Assembly (NCBI RefSeq): GCF_001500065.1
Contig: NZ_LQIN01000050.1
Location: 124,001 to 188,000 of the forward strand
DNA from: Mycobacterium sp. IS-3022
GTDB taxonomy: Bacteria; Actinomycetota; Actinomycetes; Mycobacteriales; Mycobacteriaceae
Length of the DNA stretch: 64,000 bases
Reading direction: 5' to 3'
Positions 34,872-43,372 of this stretch are shown in pieces (the stretch's first letter is position 1; each line of letters starts with the position of its first letter). Made by a program: the position numbers and the translations under genes. The notes under the pieces are model-generated. The model made no database searches. It saw only the letters and a list, made by a program, of their open reading frames with translations, and was not told the origin of the DNA.

Positions 34872-36156
34872 TCAGCCAGCCGTGCGGCCCGACGTCGGTC
34901 GTCACGACGACATCCGCCGGCGGCGCACCCGACCCCGCGAGGATCTCACCCCGGTCGAATCCGAGCTCGGGCAACGAGATCGGCAGCGCCTCGTCGTCGA
35001 TGTTGAGCGCGACGATCAGCGCCTCGGAGCTGACGCGGGTCTGGTAGACGTACTGGCGGTTGGTCAACAGCAGCGCCGAGGTGCGGGCCGTGTGCAGCCA
35101 CGGATGGCGTCGGCGCAGCCCGATCAGGTACCGGTGCAGCCGCAGTACATCCTCGCCGTGTTCGTCGGCACCGACCGCGGTGGCGCCGAACTCCGGTCGC
35201 ACGGCGTCGTCACCCCCGTACCTCTCCTCTTTGACTCCGCGGTAGGCGAACTCGTCACCGGCGTAGACACTCGGCGTACCGCCGGTCGTCATCTGCAGCA
35301 CCAACGCGTGCTCGAGGTGACGGATGTCGTCCAGCCGGCTGGCGATCCGGGTGACGTCGTGGTTGCCGACGAACGTCGTGGGCACGAATGTGTCGAGAAA
35401 CTCGTTGTGGCGCAACAGCGCCCAGTCGAGCTCGTGAAAGTTGCCGTCGTTGAGGCTGCTCCAGACGGCCTTCCACAGCTCGTACTGCGTTACCGAGTCG
35501 AAACCCGACGCGCGCACCCGCTCCGCGTAGTCGCCGTGGATGATCTCGGCGAGGAAGTACGCGTCGGGGAACTGTTCGCGGACCCGCGGTAGCACCTGCG
35601 CCCAGAACCGGTCCGCGACGGCGTATGCGGCGTCGAGGCGCCAGCCGTCGGCACCGCGGCGCAACCAGTGGGTCATCACGTCGACGACGTAGTCCACCAC
35701 CGCAGGGTTTTCGTGATCCAGCGCGATGAGATCGCCGTGACCCTCGAACGTGTCGAGAGCTCCATTGCGCCGTCGAAACCACGACGTGTTGGTGAAATCG
35801 GTTCCGACATGGTTGAACACACCGTCGAGCAGCACCCGCAGGCCGCGGCGGCGCGCCTCGCCGACGAGCGCGTCGAAATCCTCGTCGTCACCGAGTCGCG
35901 GGTCGATGCGGAAGTGGTCGGTGGTGTCGTAGCCGTGGCTGCTCGAGGAGAACACCGGTCCGAGTGCGAGTCCCGACGCGCCGAGCGCGATCGCGTGGTC
36001 CAGCCAATCGATGATGCGGCGCAGCCGGTGCTCCTCGGGCCCGGGCGGCGGGTCGACGGGATAAGCCCCGACGAAACCGAGCGGGTAGATGTGCCACCAG
36101 ATGACGTGTTCGACCCAGCCCGGTTCGGCCACCGCACCGCGCGAAGACACGTTCAT
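34855..36156 (-). CDS. GH13 alpha-amylase-family glycosidase
   Basis: This TIM-barrel enzyme of about 433 residues acts on alpha-glucans. The four GH13 regions are visible: LLDGVFNHVG, the nucleophile Asp in GWRLDAAYAV, the acid/base Glu in YFLAEIIHG, and the third acid in TFVGNHDVTR. No signal peptide is present, so it is cytoplasmic and may work on maltodextrin or trehalose-related glucans. ATG 36156 overlaps the deaminase TGA by 4 nt; an upstream extension of the frame is rejected. Confidence 0.9.
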   Translation of the reverse strand: MNVSSRGAVAEPGWVEHVIWWHIYPLGFVGAYPVDPPPGPEEHRLRRIIDWLDHAIALGASGLALGPVFSSSSHGYDTTDHFRIDPRLGDDEDFDALVGEARRRGLRVLLDGVFNHVGTDFTNTSWFRRRNGALDTFEGHGDLIALDHENPAVVDYVVDVMTHWLRRGADGWRLDAAYAVADRFWAQVLPRVREQFPDAYFLAEIIHGDYAERVRASGFDSVTQYELWKAVWSSLNDGNFHELDWALLRHNEFLDTFVPTTFVGNHDVTRIASRLDDIRHLEHALVLQMTTGGTPSVYAGDEFAYRGVKEERYGGDDAVRPEFGATAVGADEHGEDVLRLHRYLIGLRRRHPWLHTARTSALLLTNRQYVYQTRVSSEALIVALNIDDEALPISLPELGFDRGEILAGSGAPPADVVVTTDVGPHGWLIIAPR

Positions 36157-36632
36157 GGCCGGAACTTCGCCTCGTAGAGAGTCTTCATCGTGTCGCTGAA
36201 CTGCGCGGCCGGCCCGTCGACCACGACTCCGGGGGCCACCGTCGTGATCGCCAGCGGCGCAACGGGTGACGCCGGCGCCCCCCATTCGGTCAGCCATCCG
36301 GTCAGCTGCGCCGACGACGTGGCGTACACGATGCGTCCGAGACCGACCCAGGCGTGGCCCGCCGCGCACATCGGGCAGTGCTCGCCGGAGGTGTACACGG
36401 TTGCGTCGGCCCGCTGCTCGGGGGTCAGGTTGGCCACCGCCCAGCGGACGATCGCGAACTCCGGGTGCCGGGTCTGGTCGCCGTCCTTGACGCGATTGCG
36501 ATCCTCGAACAAGGTCCGGCCAGCCCTGTCGACCAGCAGTGAGCCGAACGGTTCATCGCCTTCTTCGAGCGCCTCTCGCGCCAGCTCCACGCAGCGGCCG
36601 AGGCGGGCGAGATCGTCGTCGCTGATGGCCAT
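36153..36632 (-). CDS. Zinc-dependent nucleoside/guanine deaminase-like protein
   Basis: This 159-residue cytidine-deaminase-fold protein has the zinc/catalytic motif HPEFAIV (HxE) and the second zinc half GEHCPMCAAGHAW (PCxxC variant). EPFGSLLVDRAGRTLFEDRN at the start and a long C-terminal tail suggest guanine deaminase or tRNA-adenosine-deaminase-like relatives. The substrate is not determined. The stop overlaps the start of the GH13 gene, implying cotranscription without an obvious metabolic link. Confidence 0.85.
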   Translation of the reverse strand: MAISDDDLARLGRCVELAREALEEGDEPFGSLLVDRAGRTLFEDRNRVKDGDQTRHPEFAIVRWAVANLTPEQRADATVYTSGEHCPMCAAGHAWVGLGRIVYATSSAQLTGWLTEWGAPASPVAPLAITTVAPGVVVDGPAAQFSDTMKTLYEAKFRP

Positions 36633-36696
36633 CCGCCGAAGTCTACGGACCGGCCGCAGCAGGAACTATCGGGCGGGCGTGCTTCGTTGTCGGCCC

Positions 36697-37374
36697 ATGC
36701 CGACCGTCACGACGCCGTTGCCGACCCTCGCCGAACAAGCCGAGACACTGATCCGGCTCGGTGTGCACGACCTTGCCCGGCTGCCCGCCGGCCGCCTGCG
36801 CGAGATGTGCGCGCGGCCGGCGGATCGGCGGGCGCTGCTGGCTGTGCACCCGGACCTGGTGCCCGCATCCGCGTTGGCCCCGCTCGTGCGCTGCAACGGC
36901 AAGCCCGGCTTCGTGGTCTCGGACATGGTCGACGTCGACGACTTCACGCCGATCCCGTCGGTGCTGCTGCCGGACGCCCCGCTGTATGTGGTGCGCGAGC
37001 CGGATCGGGGCGACGCGATGGCGAACTGGAGTCCCGACGAAGCGCTTCCGGCCATCGTGGGCGCCGGGCGCTCACCGTTGACGCTGACCGAGGGCCTGCA
37101 CTGGCTGCTGCACCGTCCGGACACGCTGCAACGCAACGGCTGCTTCATGACCATCGGATCGCGGCGACCCAAACCGTCGGGTGCGCTGGATGCCAGGACG
37201 CCCGCCGTGTGGATCAGCAACGGCACCGGTCGCGACGGCGCCGCCAACCGTGACGCACCGAAGGCCGGCTGGTGCTGGGCCGGCAACCGGCACACCTGGT
37301 TGGGGTTCGCCTCAACCGGCGGGCGTGAGGCGCTGGGCCAGGAACTCATTCGGCCGAGGCGGACTCGCGGATAG
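36697..37374 (+). CDS. DUF5701 family protein
   Basis: This 225-residue protein has LPTLAEQAETLIRLGVHDLA at the start, LVRCNGKPGFVVSDM, and a conserved C-terminal block FMTIGSRRPKPSGALDAR and KAGWCWAGNRHTWLGFAS. The family is largely actinobacterial with no known role; the repeated aromatic residues hint at a binding pocket. ATG 36697 was chosen over a longer frame through the opposite-strand deaminase. Its end overlaps the FUSC gene end by 29 nt. Confidence 0.75.
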   Translation: MPTVTTPLPTLAEQAETLIRLGVHDLARLPAGRLREMCARPADRRALLAVHPDLVPASALAPLVRCNGKPGFVVSDMVDVDDFTPIPSVLLPDAPLYVVREPDRGDAMANWSPDEALPAIVGAGRSPLTLTEGLHWLLHRPDTLQRNGCFMTIGSRRPKPSGALDARTPAVWISNGTGRDGAANRDAPKAGWCWAGNRHTWLGFASTGGREALGQELIRPRRTRG

Positions 37375-39334
37375 CGGCGATCCCGGACAGGCTACGGGTG
37401 ATCGACGCGATCTCGGCGACCAGTACCCGGGCGGCGCCATCCTCGCCGGTGAGCCCGGCCGCCCGGTCGCGCACCTGCTGGTTGGCGGCCGTCAACGCCG
37501 CGAGGTCGACGGTCCAGGGTGTCCCGGGGTTCGGCGGTGCGCCACGCAGGGCGTCGACGAAATCGTCGACGGCGGCGATGAATTCGGGGGTCAGCGACGT
37601 GGGCGGACGACTCGGCAGGCTGTCCTCCAGCGCGGTGCACGAGATGGTTACGGCGTTCACCGCGGTGCGGTACGAGCGCAACCACCGGCGTAGCTCGCGG
37701 GACTCCATCCGGGTGGCGCCCGAGGCGGCTTCGAACCCGGCACGGGCGCGGAACGCGCGTTGCCACGCCGAGGACACGGCGTCGGCCGGATGGTCGAGTT
37801 GATGAACGTAAGCGCGAATGACCGTTGCGGCATAGTCGATCTCGGTCTTGAGCAGCTCGCCGGCCCGGTGATGCAGCCGGGTCAGCGCGTGATCGGGCAG
37901 CGCGACATGCGCCACCACCGCGAGGCCACCACCGATGACAACCGAGAACAGACGGTCCTCGAGCGTCGCACCCGAAGTGGCGGTGTCGATCTCGAGGAGG
38001 AACACGGCGGCCGCCGCGACGGTCGCACTGGTGGCGATGTACCCCGTCCTGGTCGCGGCGTATGTCGATGCCAGGCAGAGCGTGGCCAGCACGGCGGCGA
38101 GCAGTCCCGTCGGGTGCACCAGCAGTACGACCAGTGAGGCAATCAGGATTCCGCTCGTTATGCCCCCCAGTCGCCCGACGCACCGCGTGTAGGTGTGAGC
38201 GGTCTCGGGCCGCAACACCATCAACACGGTGAGCAGGATCCAGTAGCCGTACGCAACCGGTGCGAACCGGTCGGCGGCCGCCCCGATCGCGATGGCCGCG
38301 GACAACCGGATGGCGTGCCGCAGAATCGGCGACGTCAGCGTCATGTGTGCCCGCACGGCGGCAAGGGCTGCGCGCAGCGGGTTGACCAGATCGGGCCGGT
38401 ACAGATCGGGGAAGCGCAGTTCCGCGGCTTCGTGCAACTGTTGGGAAAGTCGTTTGGCGGCAGCATCGTCGGGGGCGTCGAGCGCCGCTATCGCGGTGTC
38501 CAAGCGGACCAGGGCGTGCTCGGCGTCGCGCCTCGCGGTGCGGCTGTGGTCGGCGATCGCGTCCAGCACCTCGGCTGCGGCCGCGAGCAGCCGGGATACC
38601 TCTTCGCGCGTTTCGTCAGGTGCACCGCGCAGCGCGCGCAATGTCGCCATGATCCGTTCGGGCACCCGGTGCCCGCCGCGGTAGGCCTCGGGATGACGGC
38701 CGGCTTGAGTGTCGACGAACGCATCGCGCAACGACGGCATCAGTACCGCGGTGGCGGGCGTCTCAGCGTCCTGCGCGCCCTCACGCGCAGAGGTGCCCAG
38801 TGCTCGATAGGCCTCGGTCAACGCGTCACGTTGAGTGCGCCACCGCTGCGGCGGCCAGACGGCGATCAACGCCGCCTGCACCGCCGCAGCGGCCATCGTC
38901 AGGATGGTCGGGACCAGCACCGACCCCGCCGACGGCGCCAGTGGCGGCGCGATCGCGAGCAGCGCACCGGCCGCGGCGGCGACCAGACCCGCCTTGGCCC
39001 CTACCGCCCACTGCAGCCCGGCGGCGAAGCACCACAGTGCGAGCACGGCGACGAACACGACGTCGAACGAGGACGCCAGCGATCCGAGGAAAACCGCGGC
39101 CCCCATTTCCACGGCCACGACGAGCACCCGGGTGATCCGCCCGCCGGGGCTGTCCTGCAGTCCGATGGCCCCGGCGACCGCCGCCGCGCTCGCGGCCCAC
39201 ACCGCGGTCGCGCCCGAGTCCCACAGCAGCGCGATGGCGGCCACTGCCAGCACCGCGAGCAGGCTCCTCGCTGCCGCCCCGATGTCGGGCATGGTCGGCC
39301 GGAGGGCGTCGATGATCCGGCTGCCGGTGCTCAC
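37346..39334 (-). CDS. FUSC-family integral membrane protein (aromatic acid exporter-like)
   Basis: This protein of about 662 residues has two membrane bundles. The N-terminal one (residues 20-180) includes SLLAVLAVAAIALLW and SFDVVFVAVLALWCF; the second (about 345-480) includes FAPVAYGYWILLTVLMVLRP, CVGRLGGITSGILIASLVV. Soluble helical parts lie between and after them. YWILLTVLMVLRP is the FUSC signature. Such proteins export aromatic acids or, in plants and fungi, other organic anions. GTG 39334 is taken as the start; GGAGG lies further upstream than usual. Confidence 0.82.
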   Translation of the reverse strand: MSTGSRIIDALRPTMPDIGAAARSLLAVLAVAAIALLWDSGATAVWAASAAAVAGAIGLQDSPGGRITRVLVVAVEMGAAVFLGSLASSFDVVFVAVLALWCFAAGLQWAVGAKAGLVAAAAGALLAIAPPLAPSAGSVLVPTILTMAAAAVQAALIAVWPPQRWRTQRDALTEAYRALGTSAREGAQDAETPATAVLMPSLRDAFVDTQAGRHPEAYRGGHRVPERIMATLRALRGAPDETREEVSRLLAAAAEVLDAIADHSRTARRDAEHALVRLDTAIAALDAPDDAAAKRLSQQLHEAAELRFPDLYRPDLVNPLRAALAAVRAHMTLTSPILRHAIRLSAAIAIGAAADRFAPVAYGYWILLTVLMVLRPETAHTYTRCVGRLGGITSGILIASLVVLLVHPTGLLAAVLATLCLASTYAATRTGYIATSATVAAAAVFLLEIDTATSGATLEDRLFSVVIGGGLAVVAHVALPDHALTRLHHRAGELLKTEIDYAATVIRAYVHQLDHPADAVSSAWQRAFRARAGFEAASGATRMESRELRRWLRSYRTAVNAVTISCTALEDSLPSRPPTSLTPEFIAAVDDFVDALRGAPPNPGTPWTVDLAALTAANQQVRDRAAGLTGEDGAARVLVAEIASITRSLSGIAAIRESASAE

Positions 39335-39625
39335 CCATTCATTCTGACGCCTCCGCGGGTTCTCTTGGCTGCAGCACACGCGCGCCGGATCGGTGGCGTA
39401 GCCGGGCCGATTCCGTGCGTCGCGCAATGCCCCGCACCTTCCAGCGCGTCAAATATCGTGTGGCACAGCGCAAAGCTTCCGGCGCCCCGTCGAATCCGGC
39501 CCCGGATCCGATTCCCCTGCGAGCATGCGGGTGCGCGGATAAAGTCAGCTGACGTCGCACCAGAAGCACCGAGCGCACCCGCGATTGCCGTCCGACGGCC
39601 GGCCGCGGCAACGAAGGGATTCGTC

Positions 39626-40462
39626 ATGAGCACGGCGGCCGAGCGAGCAGCTCAACTCGATCTGGTGGCCCGGTTGAAATCGGCCTATCCCGAACTGCCG
39701 GACGCGCCCACCCCGGATCTCCTTGATCACCACCGGATCACCGCATACCTCAAACCCGTCCATGATGTCGGCGGCGAACCGGATGCGCCGATGAAGTACG
39801 AGAACAAGCAGTACGAACTCTGGGAGCACATGACGTATGTGATCTGCGAGGTCCTCGCCTGGCGCGGCATCTGGCTCTCGGAGGAACGCCGACGGATCGG
39901 CAACGTCGATGTGGGCCGGGCTGAATACCTGGGCCTGCCGTACTACGGCCGCTGGCTCTTGGCCGTCGCGCGGGTGCTGGTCGAAAAGCATCACATCGGG
40001 CTGACCGAGTTGAGCGAGCGGATGGCAGAGGTCAAGGCACGCTACGAGGGCGGCCTGGCCGGAAAGACGCTGGAAGCGAAGCCGAAGTTCGAGGGGGACG
40101 GGTCGCAGGTCAAGCGCAACGCCCATCACAAGCATGCGGTGGGCAAGGGCGATCCGCAGGTCTATGCCGGGCAGGCCGGCGAGCCGAAATTCAAGGTCGG
40201 CGACGCGGTCGTCGTGCGCGAGCTGCCGGTGATCTTCTACACCCGCACTCCGGAGTACGTGCGCGGCGCCAGAGGCGAGATCGCGACAGTTGCTTACGAG
40301 AGCCCGGCGGCCGAGGACGAGACCTGGGACCGCCCGGCCAAACCGGAATGGTTCTACGTCGTGCGGTTCACCATGTCGGAGCTGTGGCACGGCTACACCG
40401 GCACCGGCGACGACGTCATACAGACCGAGATCCCCGAGCATTGGCTGGAGGCCGCCGCATGA
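39626..40462 (+). CDS. Nitrile hydratase beta / thiocyanate hydrolase beta-alpha-like fusion subunit
   Basis: This 278-residue protein has a helical N-domain (YELWEHMTYVICEVLAWRG, then LPYYGRWLLAVARVLVEKH) and an SH3-like C-domain from about residue 170: PKFKVGDAVVVRELPVIFYTR, TPEYVRGARGEIATV, EWFYVVRFTMSELW, TEIPEHWLE. This is the nitrile hydratase beta layout. The YESPAAEDETWD stretch resembles, from memory, the separate thiocyanate hydrolase alpha chain. It starts an operon with 4-nt overlaps to the next two genes. Substrate unknown. The 291-nt gap upstream holds the palindrome GTCAGCTGAC at 39544-39553 but no recognised riboswitch. Confidence 0.8.
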   Translation: MSTAAERAAQLDLVARLKSAYPELPDAPTPDLLDHHRITAYLKPVHDVGGEPDAPMKYENKQYELWEHMTYVICEVLAWRGIWLSEERRRIGNVDVGRAEYLGLPYYGRWLLAVARVLVEKHHIGLTELSERMAEVKARYEGGLAGKTLEAKPKFEGDGSQVKRNAHHKHAVGKGDPQVYAGQAGEPKFKVGDAVVVRELPVIFYTRTPEYVRGARGEIATVAYESPAAEDETWDRPAKPEWFYVVRFTMSELWHGYTGTGDDVIQTEIPEHWLEAAA

Positions 40463-41166
40463 CCGGTCACGACCACGACCACGACCGCACCGTCGCACCG
40501 ATGGTCGACGAGATCACCGACTTCGAGGTCCTCGAGATCGCGTTACGCGAACTGTGCATCGAGAAGGGCATCTTCACCGCCGAGGAGCATCGGCGCTTCA
40601 CCGAGTTCGCCGAACAGATCGGGCCGACTCCGGCGGCGACCCTGGTGGCCCGGGCGTGGCTAGATCCCGAATTCAAGAAACTCGCCCTTGCCGAACCCAT
40701 GACCGCCAGCAAGGAGGTCGGCGTCGACTGGATGGAACCGACCGGATTCGGAACACCCAGCGACTTCACCGCGTTCGAGATCCTCGCCGACACCCCGACA
40801 CTGCACAACGTGATCGTCTGCGCGCTGTGCTCCTGCTACCCGCGCCCCATCCTGGGCAACTCACCCGAGTGGTACCGCACGCCGAACTACCGCAGGCGCA
40901 TGGTCCGCTGGCCGCGCCAGGTGCTGGCGGAGTTCGGCCTTTATCTGCCCGACGAGATCGCCATCCGGGTACAGGATTCCAATCAGAAGCACCGGTTCAT
41001 GGTGATGCCCATGCGCCCCGAGGGCACCGAGGACTGGACCGAGGAACAACTCGCCGAAATCGTCACGCGCGACTGCTTGATCGGCGTCGCGCTGCCGAAA
41101 GCGGGGGTGACCACCAACGTCATCACCGACACCCGCCCGGCCGTTCATCCCGTACCGAAAGCATGA
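40459..41166 (+). CDS. Nitrile hydratase alpha / thiocyanate hydrolase gamma-like metal subunit
   Basis: This 235-residue metal-binding subunit ligates a non-corrin Co(III) or Fe(III) through Cys121, Cys124 and Cys126 in VCALCSCYPRP. The third position is Ala where cobalt enzymes have Thr and iron enzymes Ser. The N-terminus HDHDHD could bind metal. ASKEVGVDWMEP, LPDEIAIRVQDSNQKHRFMVMPMRPEGTEDW (here split by eye into family blocks) and TRDCLIGV match the alpha family. It overlaps both neighbours by ATGA. It could hydrate nitriles, thiocyanate or another small CN/CS compound. Confidence 0.85.
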   Translation: MTGHDHDHDRTVAPMVDEITDFEVLEIALRELCIEKGIFTAEEHRRFTEFAEQIGPTPAATLVARAWLDPEFKKLALAEPMTASKEVGVDWMEPTGFGTPSDFTAFEILADTPTLHNVIVCALCSCYPRPILGNSPEWYRTPNYRRRMVRWPRQVLAEFGLYLPDEIAIRVQDSNQKHRFMVMPMRPEGTEDWTEEQLAEIVTRDCLIGVALPKAGVTTNVITDTRPAVHPVPKA

Positions 41167-41534
41167 GCGGCACAACGGATTCGGCGGGCGTCGAGCGGTC
41201 GGCGATCGCACCTCTGGAAGAGATCGTCGAGCGCAACCAGGTGTGGTCCCGGATGGCCGCAAAGTACGGGGTGGAGAACCCGGTGCCGCCGTGGAAGACC
41301 AGCCTGGACGGTATGTGCGACGCGCTCGACCGCGCCGCCTGCGACGACGACATCCCGGATTTCAAGCAGCGCCGCGACGAGGAGGACGTGCTGTCGGCGA
41401 CGCGCTACTCGAACCTGCCTTATCCGGAGAACCAGTTGGTGTCACTGGCCCACTCGCTGGTGGTGCGCGGCATCATCGGCGAAGCCGAACTGCGGCAACG
41501 CCTCGCCGCGATCCGCCGGCGGCTGGAAGCCTGA
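41163..41534 (+). CDS. Nitrile hydratase-associated small subunit/activator-like protein
   Basis: This 123-residue helical protein has LEEIVERNQVWSRMAAKYGV, then PVPPWKTSLDGMCDALDRA and LPYPENQLVSLAHSLVVRGI ending RQRLAAIRRRLE. The last third aligns by eye with residues 104-140 of the first subunit of the same operon (LPY....L..A..LV....IG..EL..R.A). It could be a third structural subunit, as thiocyanate hydrolase has, or an activator (P15K/NhlE-like) for metal loading. ATG 41163 overlaps the preceding TGA. Confidence 0.72.
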   Translation: MSGTTDSAGVERSAIAPLEEIVERNQVWSRMAAKYGVENPVPPWKTSLDGMCDALDRAACDDDIPDFKQRRDEEDVLSATRYSNLPYPENQLVSLAHSLVVRGIIGEAELRQRLAAIRRRLEA

Positions 41535-41560
41535 GCGCCGCTCGGCGTCGAGTTCGCCTC

Positions 41561-42277
41561 GTGGAAAAGGTCATCATCACGCTCAGAGCGACGGACGCCG
41601 ACGAGGCGTGGTGCGAGCGGATTCTGGGATCCGTCGTGCCCGACCTGCTCGACCTCGATGTTCCGGGGTTGACCGTCAACGTGCGCGACGATCCGGTGCG
41701 GGACTCGTTGATGACGCTGACGACGCTGGACCCGCCGGTGGTCGGGTTCGTCAGCCTGTGGACGCAGCAGTATTACGGCGACCAGGTGACCGCTGCGGTC
41801 GCCCGGCTGAGGAAGGAGGCCGACGCGGTCGCGGCCTACCTCGTCACCGAATCGGTTCCGCTCGCCCCGCCGGAAACCCGTCCGGGGCAACGCACCGAAG
41901 GTCTGGCCAACGTCGCGTTGCTGCGCAGACCGGCCGAGCTCGACGAGGCGACCTGGCTGACGCGCTGGCACGTCGACCACACACCGGTGGCCATCGAGAC
42001 GCAGTCGACGTTCGGCTACACGCAGAACGCTGTGGTCCGCCCGTTGACACCCGCGGCACCGGCCATCGCAGCGATCGTCGAGGAGCTGTTTCCCGCAGCG
42101 GCGACCTCCGATTTGCACGCGTTCTTCGGTGCGGACGACGACGACGAGTTGCGCAGCCGGATGGACCGCATGGTGGCCAGCACCGAGGCGTTCGGCGCGA
42201 ACCGCGACGTCGACACGGTGCCGACCAGTCGTTATGTCTATCGAACTCCGTTCGCCACCAACACTTCCCGGCGATAG
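41561..42277 (+). CDS. EthD-like dimeric alpha-beta barrel protein
   Basis: This protein of about 238 residues starts at GTG 41561, 26 nt after the nitrile hydratase-like trio. VALLRRPAELDEATWLTRWH followed by VDHTPVAIETQSTFGY is typical of EthD/ABM domains; the N-terminal half (VEKVIITLRATDADEAWCER) looks like a degenerate second copy. Such proteins bind small aromatic or polyketide ligands. It may belong to the same operon, but no catalytic residues can be named. Confidence 0.7.
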   Translation: MEKVIITLRATDADEAWCERILGSVVPDLLDLDVPGLTVNVRDDPVRDSLMTLTTLDPPVVGFVSLWTQQYYGDQVTAAVARLRKEADAVAAYLVTESVPLAPPETRPGQRTEGLANVALLRRPAELDEATWLTRWHVDHTPVAIETQSTFGYTQNAVVRPLTPAAPAIAAIVEELFPAAATSDLHAFFGADDDDELRSRMDRMVASTEAFGANRDVDTVPTSRYVYRTPFATNTSRR

Positions 42278-42392
42278 GCAGGCCAGCGGTGATTGGGCCG
42301 GATCCGAAATCGTGTGATCAAACCGCCCCGCACGGTCCGACTCGTCGCACCCGCCCGCGGCAGTCAGTTCGCGGAGCGCTTACGCTGCTGCC

Positions 42393-43163
42393 GTGGCTGA
42401 CACGACCCTGCAGATCGCCGACGACAACCGGGTCCGCACCCTGACCCTGAACCGGCCCGAGGTGCTCAACGCGTTCAACGAGGAGATGTACGGCGCGACT
42501 GCCGTCGCCCTGAATGAGGCCGCCGCTGACCCGGAGGTCGCGGTGGTGCTGCTGACCGGTGAGGGGCGGGCATTCAGCGCGGGCAACGATCTCGTCGAGA
42601 TGCAAAGGCGCATCACCGATCCCGCGTTCAACGAGCAGGGCAGCCATTTCACCACCATGATCGATGCCCTCACCGACTTCCCGAAACCGTTGATCTGCGC
42701 GGTCAACGGCGTCGGTGTCGGTATCGGGGCAACGATCCTGGGCTACGCGGATCTGGTCTTCATGTCGACGACCGCACGGCTCAAAACGCCGTTCACCAGC
42801 CTCGGTGTCGCACCCGAGGCGGCGTCGTCGTACCTGCTGCCGCGGCTGATGGGCCGCCAGAACGCCGCCTGGCTGCTGATGTCATCGGAGTGGGTGGATG
42901 CGGATGAGGCACAGCGAATGGGGCTGGCATGGAAGGTGTGTGCGCCCGAGGACCTGCTGCCCGAAGCCCGCCGTCACGCCGACATACTCGCGGCGCGGCC
43001 CGTCGCGAGCTTGATGGCGGTCAAGCAGACCATCACCGCGCCGACCCGGGACGGTATCGCCGCCGCCACCGCCAGGGAGATCGAACATTTCGCCGTGTTG
43101 ATGGGCGCCGGGGCGAACGCGAGCGCACTGGCCGAGTTCACCGGCAAGCGCGGAACAGACTAG
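42393..43163 (+). CDS. Enoyl-CoA hydratase/isomerase family protein
   Basis: This 256-residue crotonase-fold enzyme has the start LTLNRPEVLNAFNEEMY, the oxyanion loop GRAFSAGNDL, and CAVNGVGVGIGATILGYADLV with the second NH donor. APEAASSYLLPRLMG has the Glu often used for catalysis. The exact reaction (hydration, isomerisation) is unknown. GTG 42393 is the start. The 3' end overlaps the end of bfd by 4 nt on the other strand. There are no obvious fatty-acid partners nearby. Confidence 0.87.
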   Translation: MADTTLQIADDNRVRTLTLNRPEVLNAFNEEMYGATAVALNEAAADPEVAVVLLTGEGRAFSAGNDLVEMQRRITDPAFNEQGSHFTTMIDALTDFPKPLICAVNGVGVGIGATILGYADLVFMSTTARLKTPFTSLGVAPEAASSYLLPRLMGRQNAAWLLMSSEWVDADEAQRMGLAWKVCAPEDLLPEARRHADILAARPVASLMAVKQTITAPTRDGIAAATAREIEHFAVLMGAGANASALAEFTGKRGTD

Positions 43164-43369
43164 CGACTCGCCACCCTGGGCGCCGGGTCGTCGACCTCGA
43201 GCTCGACCTCGGCGTGCGCGGCGAGGATCGCCCGCAGGGTGCGCCGGCACCGCCCGCAGTCGCCGCCGGCGCCGCAGGCCTCGGCGATCTGTTTGGACGT
43301 CCGGGCTCCGTTGGCCACGCATTCGGTGACGTCGTGGCTGGTGACTCCGGTGCACAGGCAGACAAACAT
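43160..43369 (-). CDS. bfd: Bacterioferritin-associated ferredoxin Bfd
   Basis: This 69-residue [2Fe-2S] protein has ligands in MFVCLCTGV (CxC) and GAGGDCGRC (CxxC), the BFD arrangement. It donates electrons to bacterioferritin heme to release stored iron. The C-terminal 25 residues beyond the domain are acidic and proline-containing. It starts 3 nt after the stop of the unknown gene upstream and lies close to bfrA, which supports an iron-storage function. Confidence 0.9.
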   Translation of the reverse strand: MFVCLCTGVTSHDVTECVANGARTSKQIAEACGAGGDCGRCRRTLRAILAAHAEVELEVDDPAPRVASR

Positions 43370-43372
43370 CGG

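Noticed and set aside
38195..39625. A long N-terminal extension of the nitrile hydratase-like gene
   Set aside because: It is antisense to the FUSC gene; family similarity begins only at ATG 39626.
39335..39625. A cobalamin or molybdenum riboswitch upstream of the nitrile hydratase-like operon
   Set aside because: No conserved box or multi-stem layout was recognised; only a 10-bp palindrome GTCAGCTGAC at 39544-39553 stands out.
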